Assembly (NCBI GenBank): GCA_913778905.1
Contig: CAJYYA010000014.1
Location: forward strand, 62,001 to 126,000
Length of the DNA stretch: 64,000 nt
Source: an uncultured Naasia sp.
Lineage (GTDB): Bacteria > Actinomycetota > Actinomycetes > Actinomycetales > Microbacteriaceae
Direction of reading: 5' to 3'
A program made the translations under genes and the position numbers. Each line of letters starts with the position of its first letter. Position 1 is the stretch's first letter. Positions 58,022 to 64,000 of the stretch are shown piece after piece. The notes under the pieces are model-generated. The model made no database searches. It was not told where the DNA came from and was given only the letters and a program-made list of their open reading frames with translations.

Positions 58022-58896
58022 CGGTAGCTCCGCAACCCGCCGCGCAGCGGGCCGCTCGTCGCCGCGACCACGAGCACAGCCACGGCGACCAGGACGAGGG
58101 CGAGCGCTGCGGCGGCGTCCGGGTCGACTTCTCGCTGCAGATAGATCTCGAGCGGCAGGGTGCGGGTCACGCCTTCCAGGCTGCCCGCGAACGTGATCGT
58201 GGCCCCGAACTCGCCGAGGGCGCGTGCGAACGCGAGCAGCGCCGCCGAGACGATCCCCGGGAGCGCCAGAGGGAGGGTCACCCGGGTCAGAACGCGCGAG
58301 GGCGATGCTCCGAGCGTCGCGGCGACGGCCTCGTGGCGCCCGCCCGAGCTCCTCAGGGTCCCTTCGAGGCTCACGACGTAGAACGGAAGAGCGACGAACG
58401 TCTGCGCGACGACGACGGCGGCCGTCGTGAACGCCACCTCGATGCCGAGCACCTCGAGCCCCTGGCCGACGAGCCCGCGGCGGCCCAGTGCGTAGAGCAA
58501 CGCGAGGCCCCCGACGACAGGAGGGAGGACGAGCGGGACGAGGACGAGCGCGCGGACGAAACGTCGCGCCGGTATCGCGTCTCGAGCGAGGAGCAACGCC
58601 AGCGGGGTGCCGAGCAGAAGGCAGAGCAGACTGCTCACGCCGGCGGTGGTGAGACTCAGGCCGAGGGCGCTGAGAGCCGATGGCGAAGTGACCAGATCGG
58701 CGAATGATCCCCACGGCACCCGCCCGATGAGGGCCGCGAGGGGCACGAGGATCACCAGTGCCCCGACCAGGGCGGGGGCGAGCAGCCAGGGTGGCAACTC
58801 CCGGTAGCCGCGGGGACCACGGGCCCGGCGAGCGCGCGGAGCCGACCCGGGTGCGGACAGTGGCTCCGGACGCGTCACCCCCACATCCTGGCTCAT
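58018..58896 (-). CDS. modB: Molybdate ABC transporter permease
   Basis: 292 aa, with a longer than usual basic and Pro-rich N-terminus (residues 1-33), then six membrane helices. The cytoplasmic coupling loop [27 protein letters not shown] (near 192-218) carries the EAA-type motif, followed by [19 protein letters not shown], the ModB/CysT signature. Functions as a homodimer with ModC. Start 22 bp after the modA stop. Confidence 0.95.
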   Translation of the reverse strand: MSQDVGVTRPEPLSAPGSAPRARRARGPRGYRELPPWLLAPALVGALVILVPLAALIGRVPWGSFADLVTSPSALSALGLSLTTAGVSSLLCLLLGTPLALLLARDAIPARRFVRALVLVPLVLPPVVGGLALLYALGRRGLVGQGLEVLGIEVAFTTAAVVVAQTFVALPFYVVSLEGTLRSSGGRHEAVAATLGASPSRVLTRVTLPLALPGIVSAALLAFARALGEFGATITFAGSLEGVTRTLPLEIYLQREVDPDAAAALALVLVAVAVLVVAATSGPLRGGLRSYR

Positions 58897-58918
58897 CCGT
58901 TCTGCCGTGTGGGCCCGA

Positions 58919-59713
58919 TCACGGGGCCCCGAAGCCGGCTGCGGCGAGCGCCGCGCGCCCCTCCTCCCCGGTGACGTAGGAGGTGAACGCGGCAGCGAGC
59001 GCCGGGTTCTTCGCGTCCTTCACCGTGGCGATGGGGTAGCGGTTGACGGCCGTCGAGGCTTGATCGAACGGGATCCCCTCGACGGAGCTGCCGGCGCGCG
59101 CGATGTCCGTGACGTAGACCACGCCGGCGTCCGCCTGGCCGGACGTGACTTTCGCGAGCACGTCCGTCACGGAGGACTCCTCGCTGACCGGGCTGAGGGT
59201 GACTCCAGCCGCCTCGGTCGCCTTCGCCGTCGCGGCGCCGCAGGGCACCTGCGCCGCGCAGACCACGACCTTCACCTCGGATCGCGCCAGGTCCGAGAGA
59301 GAGGTGATCCCGGCCGGGTTGCCCGCCGCGACGACGATCTCGAGGGTGTTGGTGGCGAAGAGCTGCGGGTCGCCGTCGATGACCCCTCCGTCCACGGCCT
59401 TCTGCATGTTCTTCTCATCGGCGGAGGCGAAGACGTCGGCGGGAGCGCCTTCGACCAGCTGCGAGACGAGATCGCTCGACCCGGCGAAGCTGAAGTCGAC
59501 CTGCGCCCCCGGGTTGGTGGCCTCGAACCGGTCGCCGATCTGCGTGAAGACGTCTGTCAGCGACGCGGCCGCGTAGACCGTGATGCTCCCCGTGGGGTCG
59601 CTGGATGCGCCCGAACCTGTCGCCGCCCCCGACGCCGTCGGAGTGGATGCACTGCAGCCGAGGAGTCCGAGGGCGAGGAGACCGACCGCACCAGCGGTGA
59701 AAGAACGACGCAT
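58919..59713 (-). CDS. modA: Molybdate-binding lipoprotein
   Basis: 264 aa from the ATG at 59713. Signal peptide and lipobox LGLLGC (C20) make it a lipoprotein. The ModA pattern is clear: [56 protein letters not shown] (about residues 48-103), with the oxyanion-binding Ser residues in AAASL and GSS, then [15 protein letters not shown] and [10 protein letters not shown]. Head of modABC with a leaderless promoter. Divergent from the carbon-nitrogen hydrolase gene. Confidence 0.95.
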   Translation of the reverse strand: MRRSFTAGAVGLLALGLLGCSASTPTASGAATGSGASSDPTGSITVYAAASLTDVFTQIGDRFEATNPGAQVDFSFAGSSDLVSQLVEGAPADVFASADEKNMQKAVDGGVIDGDPQLFATNTLEIVVAAGNPAGITSLSDLARSEVKVVVCAAQVPCGAATAKATEAAGVTLSPVSEESSVTDVLAKVTSGQADAGVVYVTDIARAGSSVEGIPFDQASTAVNRYPIATVKDAKNPALAAAFTSYVTGEEGRAALAAAGFGAP

Positions 59714-59719
59714 ATTCCG

Positions 59720-59725
59720 ACAATA
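59720..59725 (-). promoter_or_regulatory. -10 box TATTGT of modABC
   Basis: On the minus strand TATTGT is followed by six bases (CGGAAT) and the modA ATG. No palindromic ModE-type operator is obvious in the 168-bp gap to the next gene. Confidence 0.5.
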
Positions 59726-59881
59726 CGGCAAATGAGTACCTCTCTTGCTGCGCTCCGCACTACCACTGGTCTTCCGCGTTCCGGCGGACGAGACTCGAGA
59801 GCACACAGGGCTTCCGCCGAAACGACTCCGAAACGTCGGCGGCGGATGATCGAGACCAGCAGTCGCCTGAGGAGGAGCACC

Positions 59882-60730
59882 ATGACCACAGTCCGCGCCG
59901 CCATCACCCAGACCACCTGGACGGGCGACAAGGAGTCGATGCTCGACAAGCACGAGGGCTTCGCCCGTCAGGCCGCGGCCGACGGAGCGCAGATCGTGTG
60001 CTTCCAGGAGCTTTTCTACGGTCCGTACTTCGGCATCACCGAGGACAAGAAGTATTACGACTATGCGGAGCCGGTCGACGGGCCGATCGTCACTCGCTTC
60101 GCGGCGCTGGCGAAGGAGCTCGGGATCGTGCTGATCCTCCCGATCTACGAAGAGGATCAGCCGGGTGTCTACTACAACACCGCGGTGGTCGTGGATGCGG
60201 ACGGCTCGGTGCTCGGCACGTACCGCAAGCACCACATCCCGCACCTCGAGAAGTTCTACGAGAAGTTCTACTTCCGCCCCGGCAACCTCGGGTATCCGGT
60301 GTTCGACACCGCGGTCGGCAAGGTCGGTGTGTACATCTGCTACGACCGCCACTTCCCCGAGGGCTGGCGCGAGCTGGGTCTCGCCGGTGCCGAGATCGTC
60401 TTCAACCCGAACGCGACGAAGCCCGGCCTGTCGAACCGTCTGTGGGACCTCGAGCAGGCGACCGCCGCGGCGGCGAACGGTTACTTTGTCGGCGCCCCCA
60501 ATCGAGTCGGCCGCGAGGACAACGAGTACGGCGACGAGGCCGTGACCTTCTACGGCACGAGCCAGTTCGTCGACCCGCGCGGCAACTTCGTCGGCGAGCG
60601 CGCCAGCGGCGACTCCGAAGAGGTCCTGATCCGCGACCTCGATCTCTCCCTGATCCGCGAGACCCGCAACGACTGGCAGTTCTACCGCGACCGCCGCCCC
60701 GACAGCTACACGACCATCACCGCCCCCTAG
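59882..60730 (+). CDS. Nitrilase-superfamily amidohydrolase, probable beta-ureidopropionase
   Basis: 282 aa; GAGGAGGAG upstream of the ATG at 59882. The Glu-Lys-Cys triad is visible: E in CFQELFYGPYFG (near 43), K in GTYRKHHIPH (near 119) and C in VGVYICYDRHFPEGWREL (near 153). The sequence most resembles N-carbamoyl-beta-alanine or N-carbamoylputrescine amidohydrolases. The dihydropyrimidinase gene downstream favours hydrolysis of N-carbamoyl-beta-alanine, the last step of reductive pyrimidine breakdown, releasing beta-alanine, CO2 and ammonia. Its stop codon touches a 62-nt repeat. Confidence 0.9.
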   Translation: MTTVRAAITQTTWTGDKESMLDKHEGFARQAAADGAQIVCFQELFYGPYFGITEDKKYYDYAEPVDGPIVTRFAALAKELGIVLILPIYEEDQPGVYYNTAVVVDADGSVLGTYRKHHIPHLEKFYEKFYFRPGNLGYPVFDTAVGKVGVYICYDRHFPEGWRELGLAGAEIVFNPNATKPGLSNRLWDLEQATAAAANGYFVGAPNRVGREDNEYGDEAVTFYGTSQFVDPRGNFVGERASGDSEEVLIRDLDLSLIRETRNDWQFYRDRRPDSYTTITAP

Positions 60731-60791
60731 TACAGGTATTCCGGCTGAGAGAGAACGTTCCGGCGTACCAACTCAGCCGGAACACCCGTAT
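60730..60791. repeat. 62-nt dyad repeat, copy 2
   Basis: Starts at the last base of the hydrolase TAG stop. Arms TACAGGTATTCCGGCTGAG (60731-60749) and CTCAGCCGGAACACCCGTA (60772-60790) pair over 19 positions with two A-C mismatches, which on the opposite-strand RNA become G-U pairs. The central CGTTCCGGCGTACCAACT is identical to copy 3 at 62337. Confidence 0.85.
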
Positions 60792-60866
60792 AAGCGAAGA
60801 GCGACTCGAATCCGGGTCGTCACGGCGGCCGATCATCCGCACCTCCTACCCATCAAGGAGCAGCAC

Positions 60867-62315
60867 ATGGCGAAGACCCTCATCCGCGGCGGCACCGTCG
60901 TCAACTCGACCGGCACCGCGCAGGCGGACGTCCTCATCGACGGCGAGACCGTCGCCGCCGTCCTGGCCCCCGGATCCACGCTCCTCGGGTTCGACGTCGC
61001 CGGACACGTGGACACCGTGATCGACGCGACCGGTCGATACGTGATCCCCGGCGGCATCGACGCGCACACCCACATGGAGCTGCCCTTCGGCGGCACCGCG
61101 GCGAGCGACACATTCGAGACCGGGACCCGCGCCGCAGCATGGGGCGGCACGACGTCGATCATCGACTTCGCGGTGCAGCGCACCGGGGAGAAGGTCTTCG
61201 ACGGCCTCGCCGCCTGGCACGAGAAGGCTGCGGGGGAGTGCGCCGTCGACTACGGCTTCCACCAGATCATCGGCGGGGCGGATGCGGACGCGCTCGCCGC
61301 GCTGCCGGCGCTGATCGACGAGGGCGTCACGAGCTTCAAGCTGTTCATGGCCTACCCGGGCGTCTTCTACTCGGACGACGCGCAGATCCTCCGCGCCATG
61401 CAGATCGCGGCCGACACCGGGCTGCTCACCATGATGCATGCGGAGAACGGACCCGTCATCGACGTCCTCGCCGAGCAGCTGATCGAGCAGGGCAAGACGG
61501 ATCCCTACTTCCACGGGATCGCGCGCGCCTGGCAGATGGAGGAGGAGGCCACCCACCGCGCGATCATGCTGGCCCACCTCACCGGTGCGCCGCTCTACGT
61601 CGTCCACGTCTCCGCGAAGCAGGCCGTGGAGCAGCTCGCCGCCGCGCGCGACCGCGGTCAGAACGTCTTCGGTGAGACCTGCCCGCAGTACCTCTATCTC
61701 TCGCTCGAAGAGCAGCTCGGCGCGCAGGGCTTCGATGGTGCGAAGTGGGTCTGCTCGACGCCGCTGCGTTCGCGAGCCGAGGGGCATCAGGACCACATGT
61801 GGCAGGGCCTGCGCACGAACGATCTCCAGATGGTCTCGACCGACCACTGCCCGTTCTGCATGAAGGGTCAGAAGGAGCTCGGTCTCGGCGATTTCCGCAA
61901 CATCCCGAACGGGATCGGCAGCGTCGAGCACCGGATGAACCTCATGTACCAGGGCGTCGTGACCGGCGAGATCTCGCTGCCGCGGTTCGTCGAGCTCACT
62001 TCGACGACTCCGGCGCGCATGTTCGGCCTCTACGGCAAGAAGGGCGTCATCCAGCCCGGTGCCGATGCGGACGTCGTGATCTACGATCCGAACGGCCACA
62101 CCTCGATCGGCATGCCCGTGGATGAGAGCGGCAACCCCACGGGTCGCACGCACCACATGAACATGGATCACTCCGCGTGGGAGGGCTTCGAGATCGACGG
62201 CCACGTCGACACGGTCATCAGTCGCGGCCGGATCATCGTCGATGACGGCGAGTACCGAGGCCGCAAGGGCGACGGCTCCTACCTCAAGCGCGAGCTGAGT
62301 CAGTACCTCATCTGA
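60867..62315 (+). CDS. hydA: Dihydropyrimidinase (D-hydantoinase)
   Basis: 482 aa; AAGGAGC upstream. Hydrolyses dihydrouracil or dihydrothymine to N-carbamoyl-beta-amino acids. Metal-dependent amidohydrolase with binuclear-site residues: DAHTHMELPFGG (near 66), carbamylated Lys in TSFKLFMAYPG (near 156), MMHAEN, VVHVSAKQAVEQL and STDHCPF with the Asp near 329. ARMFGLYGKKGVIQPGADADVVIYDP near the C-terminus is standard. The usual partners dihydropyrimidine dehydrogenase and an NCS1 transporter are not in the window. Confidence 0.95.
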   Translation: MAKTLIRGGTVVNSTGTAQADVLIDGETVAAVLAPGSTLLGFDVAGHVDTVIDATGRYVIPGGIDAHTHMELPFGGTAASDTFETGTRAAAWGGTTSIIDFAVQRTGEKVFDGLAAWHEKAAGECAVDYGFHQIIGGADADALAALPALIDEGVTSFKLFMAYPGVFYSDDAQILRAMQIAADTGLLTMMHAENGPVIDVLAEQLIEQGKTDPYFHGIARAWQMEEEATHRAIMLAHLTGAPLYVVHVSAKQAVEQLAAARDRGQNVFGETCPQYLYLSLEEQLGAQGFDGAKWVCSTPLRSRAEGHQDHMWQGLRTNDLQMVSTDHCPFCMKGQKELGLGDFRNIPNGIGSVEHRMNLMYQGVVTGEISLPRFVELTSTTPARMFGLYGKKGVIQPGADADVVIYDPNGHTSIGMPVDESGNPTGRTHHMNMDHSAWEGFEIDGHVDTVISRGRIIVDDGEYRGRKGDGSYLKRELSQYLI

Positions 62316-62336
62316 GTCCGCACCCGCCGGACCTCC

Positions 62337-62398
62337 GTACGGGTATTCCGGCTGAAAGAGAACGTTCCGGCGTACCAACTGAGCCGGAATACCCGTAC
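62337..62398. repeat. 62-nt dyad repeat, copy 3 (perfect stem)
   Basis: 62337-62353 (GTACGGGTATTCCGGCT) is exactly complementary to 62382-62398, a 17-bp perfect stem around a 28-base conserved centre. It lies 21 bp after the dihydropyrimidinase stop and 20 bp before the next gene. The best-paired copy of the family. Confidence 0.88.
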
Positions 62399-62418
62399 AA
62401 CGAGGAAAAGGGGAGAGC

Positions 62419-63411
62419 GTGGACTTCGGAGCTGTGTTACAGACGGATCCGCCCGCGAGGGAGACCGTGCGGTTGGCGAAGCTGGCCGAGGAGGTCGGGT
62501 TCAGCCATGTGTGGACCTTCGACTCGCACATGCTGTGGCAAGAGCCCTACGTCATCTACAGCCGGATCCTCGCGGAGACCAGCCGCATCAAGGTCGGTCC
62601 GTTCGTCACCAACCCGGCGACGCGCGACTGGACCGTCACGGCGTCCACCTACGCGACGCTCAACGAGATGTACGGCAACCGCACCGTGTGCGGCATCGGG
62701 CGTGGCGACTCGGCCGTCCGAGTCACCGGCGGGAAGCCGACGACTCTGAGGGAGCTTCGCGAGGCCATCCACGTCATCCGCGAGCTCGGCAACTCCCGCC
62801 CCGTCGAATACAACGGTCAGACGCTCGAGATCCCGTGGAGCACGGGAAGCGAACTCGAAGTGTGGGTCGCGGCCTACGGCCCGCTCGCCCTCAAGGTCGC
62901 CGGCGAGGTGGGGGACGGCTTCATCCTCCAGCTGGCGGACCTCGACATCGCCGAGTGGATGATCGGCACCGTCCGCGCCGCAGCGGAGAACGTCGGCCGC
63001 AACCCCGACGACATCACCATCTGCGTCGCGGCTCCGGCCTACATCGGGGACGACTGGGAGCACATGCGCGAACAGACCCGCTGGTTCGGTGGGATGGTCG
63101 GCAACCATGTGGCCGACATCGTCGCGAAGTACGGATCCAGCGGAGCGGTCCCGCAGGCCCTCACCGACTACATCGCAGGCCGGGAGTCCTACGACTACCG
63201 CGAGCACGGCCGGGCAGGGAACACCCACACGGCCTTCGTTCCCGACGAGATCGTCGATCGCTTCTGCCTCCTCGGCCCCGCGGAGCAGCACATCGAGAAG
63301 CTGCGGAAGCTCCGCGCGCTCGGGGTCACGCAGTTCGCCGCCTACCTGCAGCACGACGCGCGGGAGGAGACCATGCGCGCCTACGGCGAGGGTGTCATCC
63401 CAGTGCTCTAG
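62419..63411 (+). CDS. Luciferase-like F420-dependent oxidoreductase (TIGR03842-type)
   Basis: 330 aa from a GTG at 62419 with GGGGAGA upstream. TIM-barrel flavin or F420 enzyme: FGAVLQTDPPARETVRLAKLAEEVGFSHVWTFDSHMLWQEP (residues 3-43), GPFVTNPATRDWTVTASTYATLNEMYGNRTVCGIGRGDSAVR (about 56-98) and VAAYGPLALKVAGEVGDGFILQ. The pattern suggests the F420-dependent TIGR03842 subfamily. It follows the pyrimidine-type hydrolases on the same strand with a repeat between, so it may act on a pyrimidine-derived intermediate. FMN use cannot be excluded from sequence. Confidence 0.85.
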   Translation: MDFGAVLQTDPPARETVRLAKLAEEVGFSHVWTFDSHMLWQEPYVIYSRILAETSRIKVGPFVTNPATRDWTVTASTYATLNEMYGNRTVCGIGRGDSAVRVTGGKPTTLRELREAIHVIRELGNSRPVEYNGQTLEIPWSTGSELEVWVAAYGPLALKVAGEVGDGFILQLADLDIAEWMIGTVRAAAENVGRNPDDITICVAAPAYIGDDWEHMREQTRWFGGMVGNHVADIVAKYGSSGAVPQALTDYIAGRESYDYREHGRAGNTHTAFVPDEIVDRFCLLGPAEQHIEKLRKLRALGVTQFAAYLQHDAREETMRAYGEGVIPVL

Positions 63412-63465
63412 GGGTGCGGTGCGGCGGCGCATCGCCGGCCCCTGCGGTCGCTGCGACTCGGCGCG

Positions 63466-63471
63466 TAGGCT
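63466..63471 (+). promoter_or_regulatory. -10 box TAGGCT of the DUF177 gene
   Basis: TAGGCT ends eight bases before the ATG at 63480, two more than the leaderless genes elsewhere in the window, so the transcript may carry one to three untranslated bases. Confidence 0.45.
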
Positions 63472-63479
63472 TGGGCACC

Positions 63480-64000
63480 ATGTCCGGCCCCAAGAACCCC
63501 TATCTCGTGAACATCCGGGATCTGCACAACAAGCCCGGTGAGCTGCGCGAGCGCGTGCTCACCTTCCCCGTCCCCGAGAAACTCGGAGAAGGGCTGGCCT
63601 GGGTTCCCGAGGGGCGCGAGATGGAGATCGACCTCCGCCTCGAAGCCGTCCACGAGGGCATTCTGGTGACCGCCGAGGTCAACGTGACGGCCGATGCGCA
63701 GAGCGCTCGCACCCTCACCGACTTCGAGCTGCCCATCGAGGTCGATTTCCAGGAGCTTTTCGCGTATCCTTCTGAGGTTCCATCCGACTACGAGATCGAC
63801 GGTGACACCATCGATCTCGAACAGGTGGTCCGGGATTCGGTGGTGTTGGCACTACCGTTCCAGCCGGAATTCGCCGGGGAAGCAGACGAAGTCGAACTCC
63901 CCGAAGGCATCACCATGGTGCTCGCGGATGACGAGCGCGAGGCCCCGCTCGACGAGCGTTGGGCCGCCCTCGCGAAGCTTCGCGACCAGACAGACGTCCG
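63480..64000 (+). CDS. DUF177 (YceD) family protein, 3' end beyond window
   Basis: 173 complete codons are visible and the frame is open at the edge, so this is a partial gene near its end. Start MSGPKNPYLVNIRDLHNKPGELRERVLTFPVPEKLGEGLAWVPEG is the actinobacterial DUF177 N-terminus, and FELPIEVDFQELFAYP matches the central block. The family acts in 23S rRNA and large-subunit accumulation and normally precedes rpmF, which should lie just beyond the window. The conserved CxRCL pair reads SARTL here (near residue 78), so the two usual cysteines appear replaced. Confidence 0.9.
   Translation, partial: MSGPKNPYLVNIRDLHNKPGELRERVLTFPVPEKLGEGLAWVPEGREMEIDLRLEAVHEGILVTAEVNVTADAQSARTLTDFELPIEVDFQELFAYPSEVPSDYEIDGDTIDLEQVVRDSVVLALPFQPEFAGEADEVELPEGITMVLADDEREAPLDERWAALAKLRDQTDV

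Noticed and set aside
1-64000. tRNA, rRNA, CRISPR arrays, insertion sequences, prophage or plasmid origin.
   Set aside because: No cloverleaf with conserved T-loop, no regularly spaced repeats, and no transposase, integrase or replication gene was recognised while reading the window; a dedicated search could still find a short RNA.

Overview
The window is high-GC, densely coding DNA from an actinobacterium, most likely a Microbacteriaceae member close to Microbacterium. This is an inference from four things: mycothiol-type maleylpyruvate isomerase, F420 genes, the leuCD-murA-plsC-gpsA-ddl and thiL-rsmD-recG-coaD gene order, and many leaderless genes. No rRNA, tRNA, CRISPR array, transposase or integrase was recognised.

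Region 1 (1-8488, minus strand) is part of a type VII secretion locus. It holds an FHA-containing, triple-ATPase EssC/EccC-like motor, a WXG100-like small protein, a 469-aa LXG-like putative substrate, two small similar cytosolic proteins and a membrane protein cut by the window edge.

Region 2 (8613-15417, plus strand) is a core biosynthetic run. A leucine-rich leader peptide with an attenuator precedes leuC-leuD, followed by murA, an acyltransferase, gpsA and ddl.

Region 3 (15418-30117) is a catabolic island set between ddl and its usual neighbour, a DUF3515 lipoprotein gene. It encodes activation of an aromatic acid (probably salicylate) to its CoA ester, 5-hydroxylation towards gentisate, gentisate ring cleavage, maleylpyruvate isomerisation and fumarylpyruvate hydrolysis. 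IclR and PaaX regulators sit at its internal divergent promoters. A sugar-type ABC importer without its own ATPase is the tail of the seven-gene catabolic operon.

Region 4 (30118-37442) resumes the core order: DUF3515, thiL, rsmD, recG, coaD. A VLCAD-type acyl-CoA dehydrogenase gene is interposed between rsmD and recG.

Region 5 (37483-46223) is a coenzyme F420 cluster. It has cofE, cofC, cofD, F420-dependent glucose-6-phosphate dehydrogenase (fgd), a second Fgd-like enzyme, a CYP152 peroxygenase and an ABC importer of the type proposed to take up F420-0. FO synthase is not in the window.

Region 6 (46432-59713) is a molybdenum-cofactor locus. It contains a sulfite-oxidase-like enzyme with a flavin reductase partner, moaA-moaD, moaE, a moaC-mogA fusion, moeA, a ThiF/rhodanese protein, a molybdate-binding regulator and modABC. 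Near its middle sits a 265-bp tandem repeat plus lipid kinase, small membrane protein and GrpB genes.

Region 7 (59882-63411) pairs a carbon-nitrogen hydrolase with a dihydropyrimidinase and an F420-type luciferase-like oxidoreductase. The core order then returns with DUF177 (yceD), cut by the right edge.

Three copies of a 62-nt dyad element and one 37-bp hairpin lie just after stop codons in regions 2, 3 and 7. At twelve genes a TANNNT -10 box ends exactly six bases before the start codon, indicating widespread leaderless transcription.
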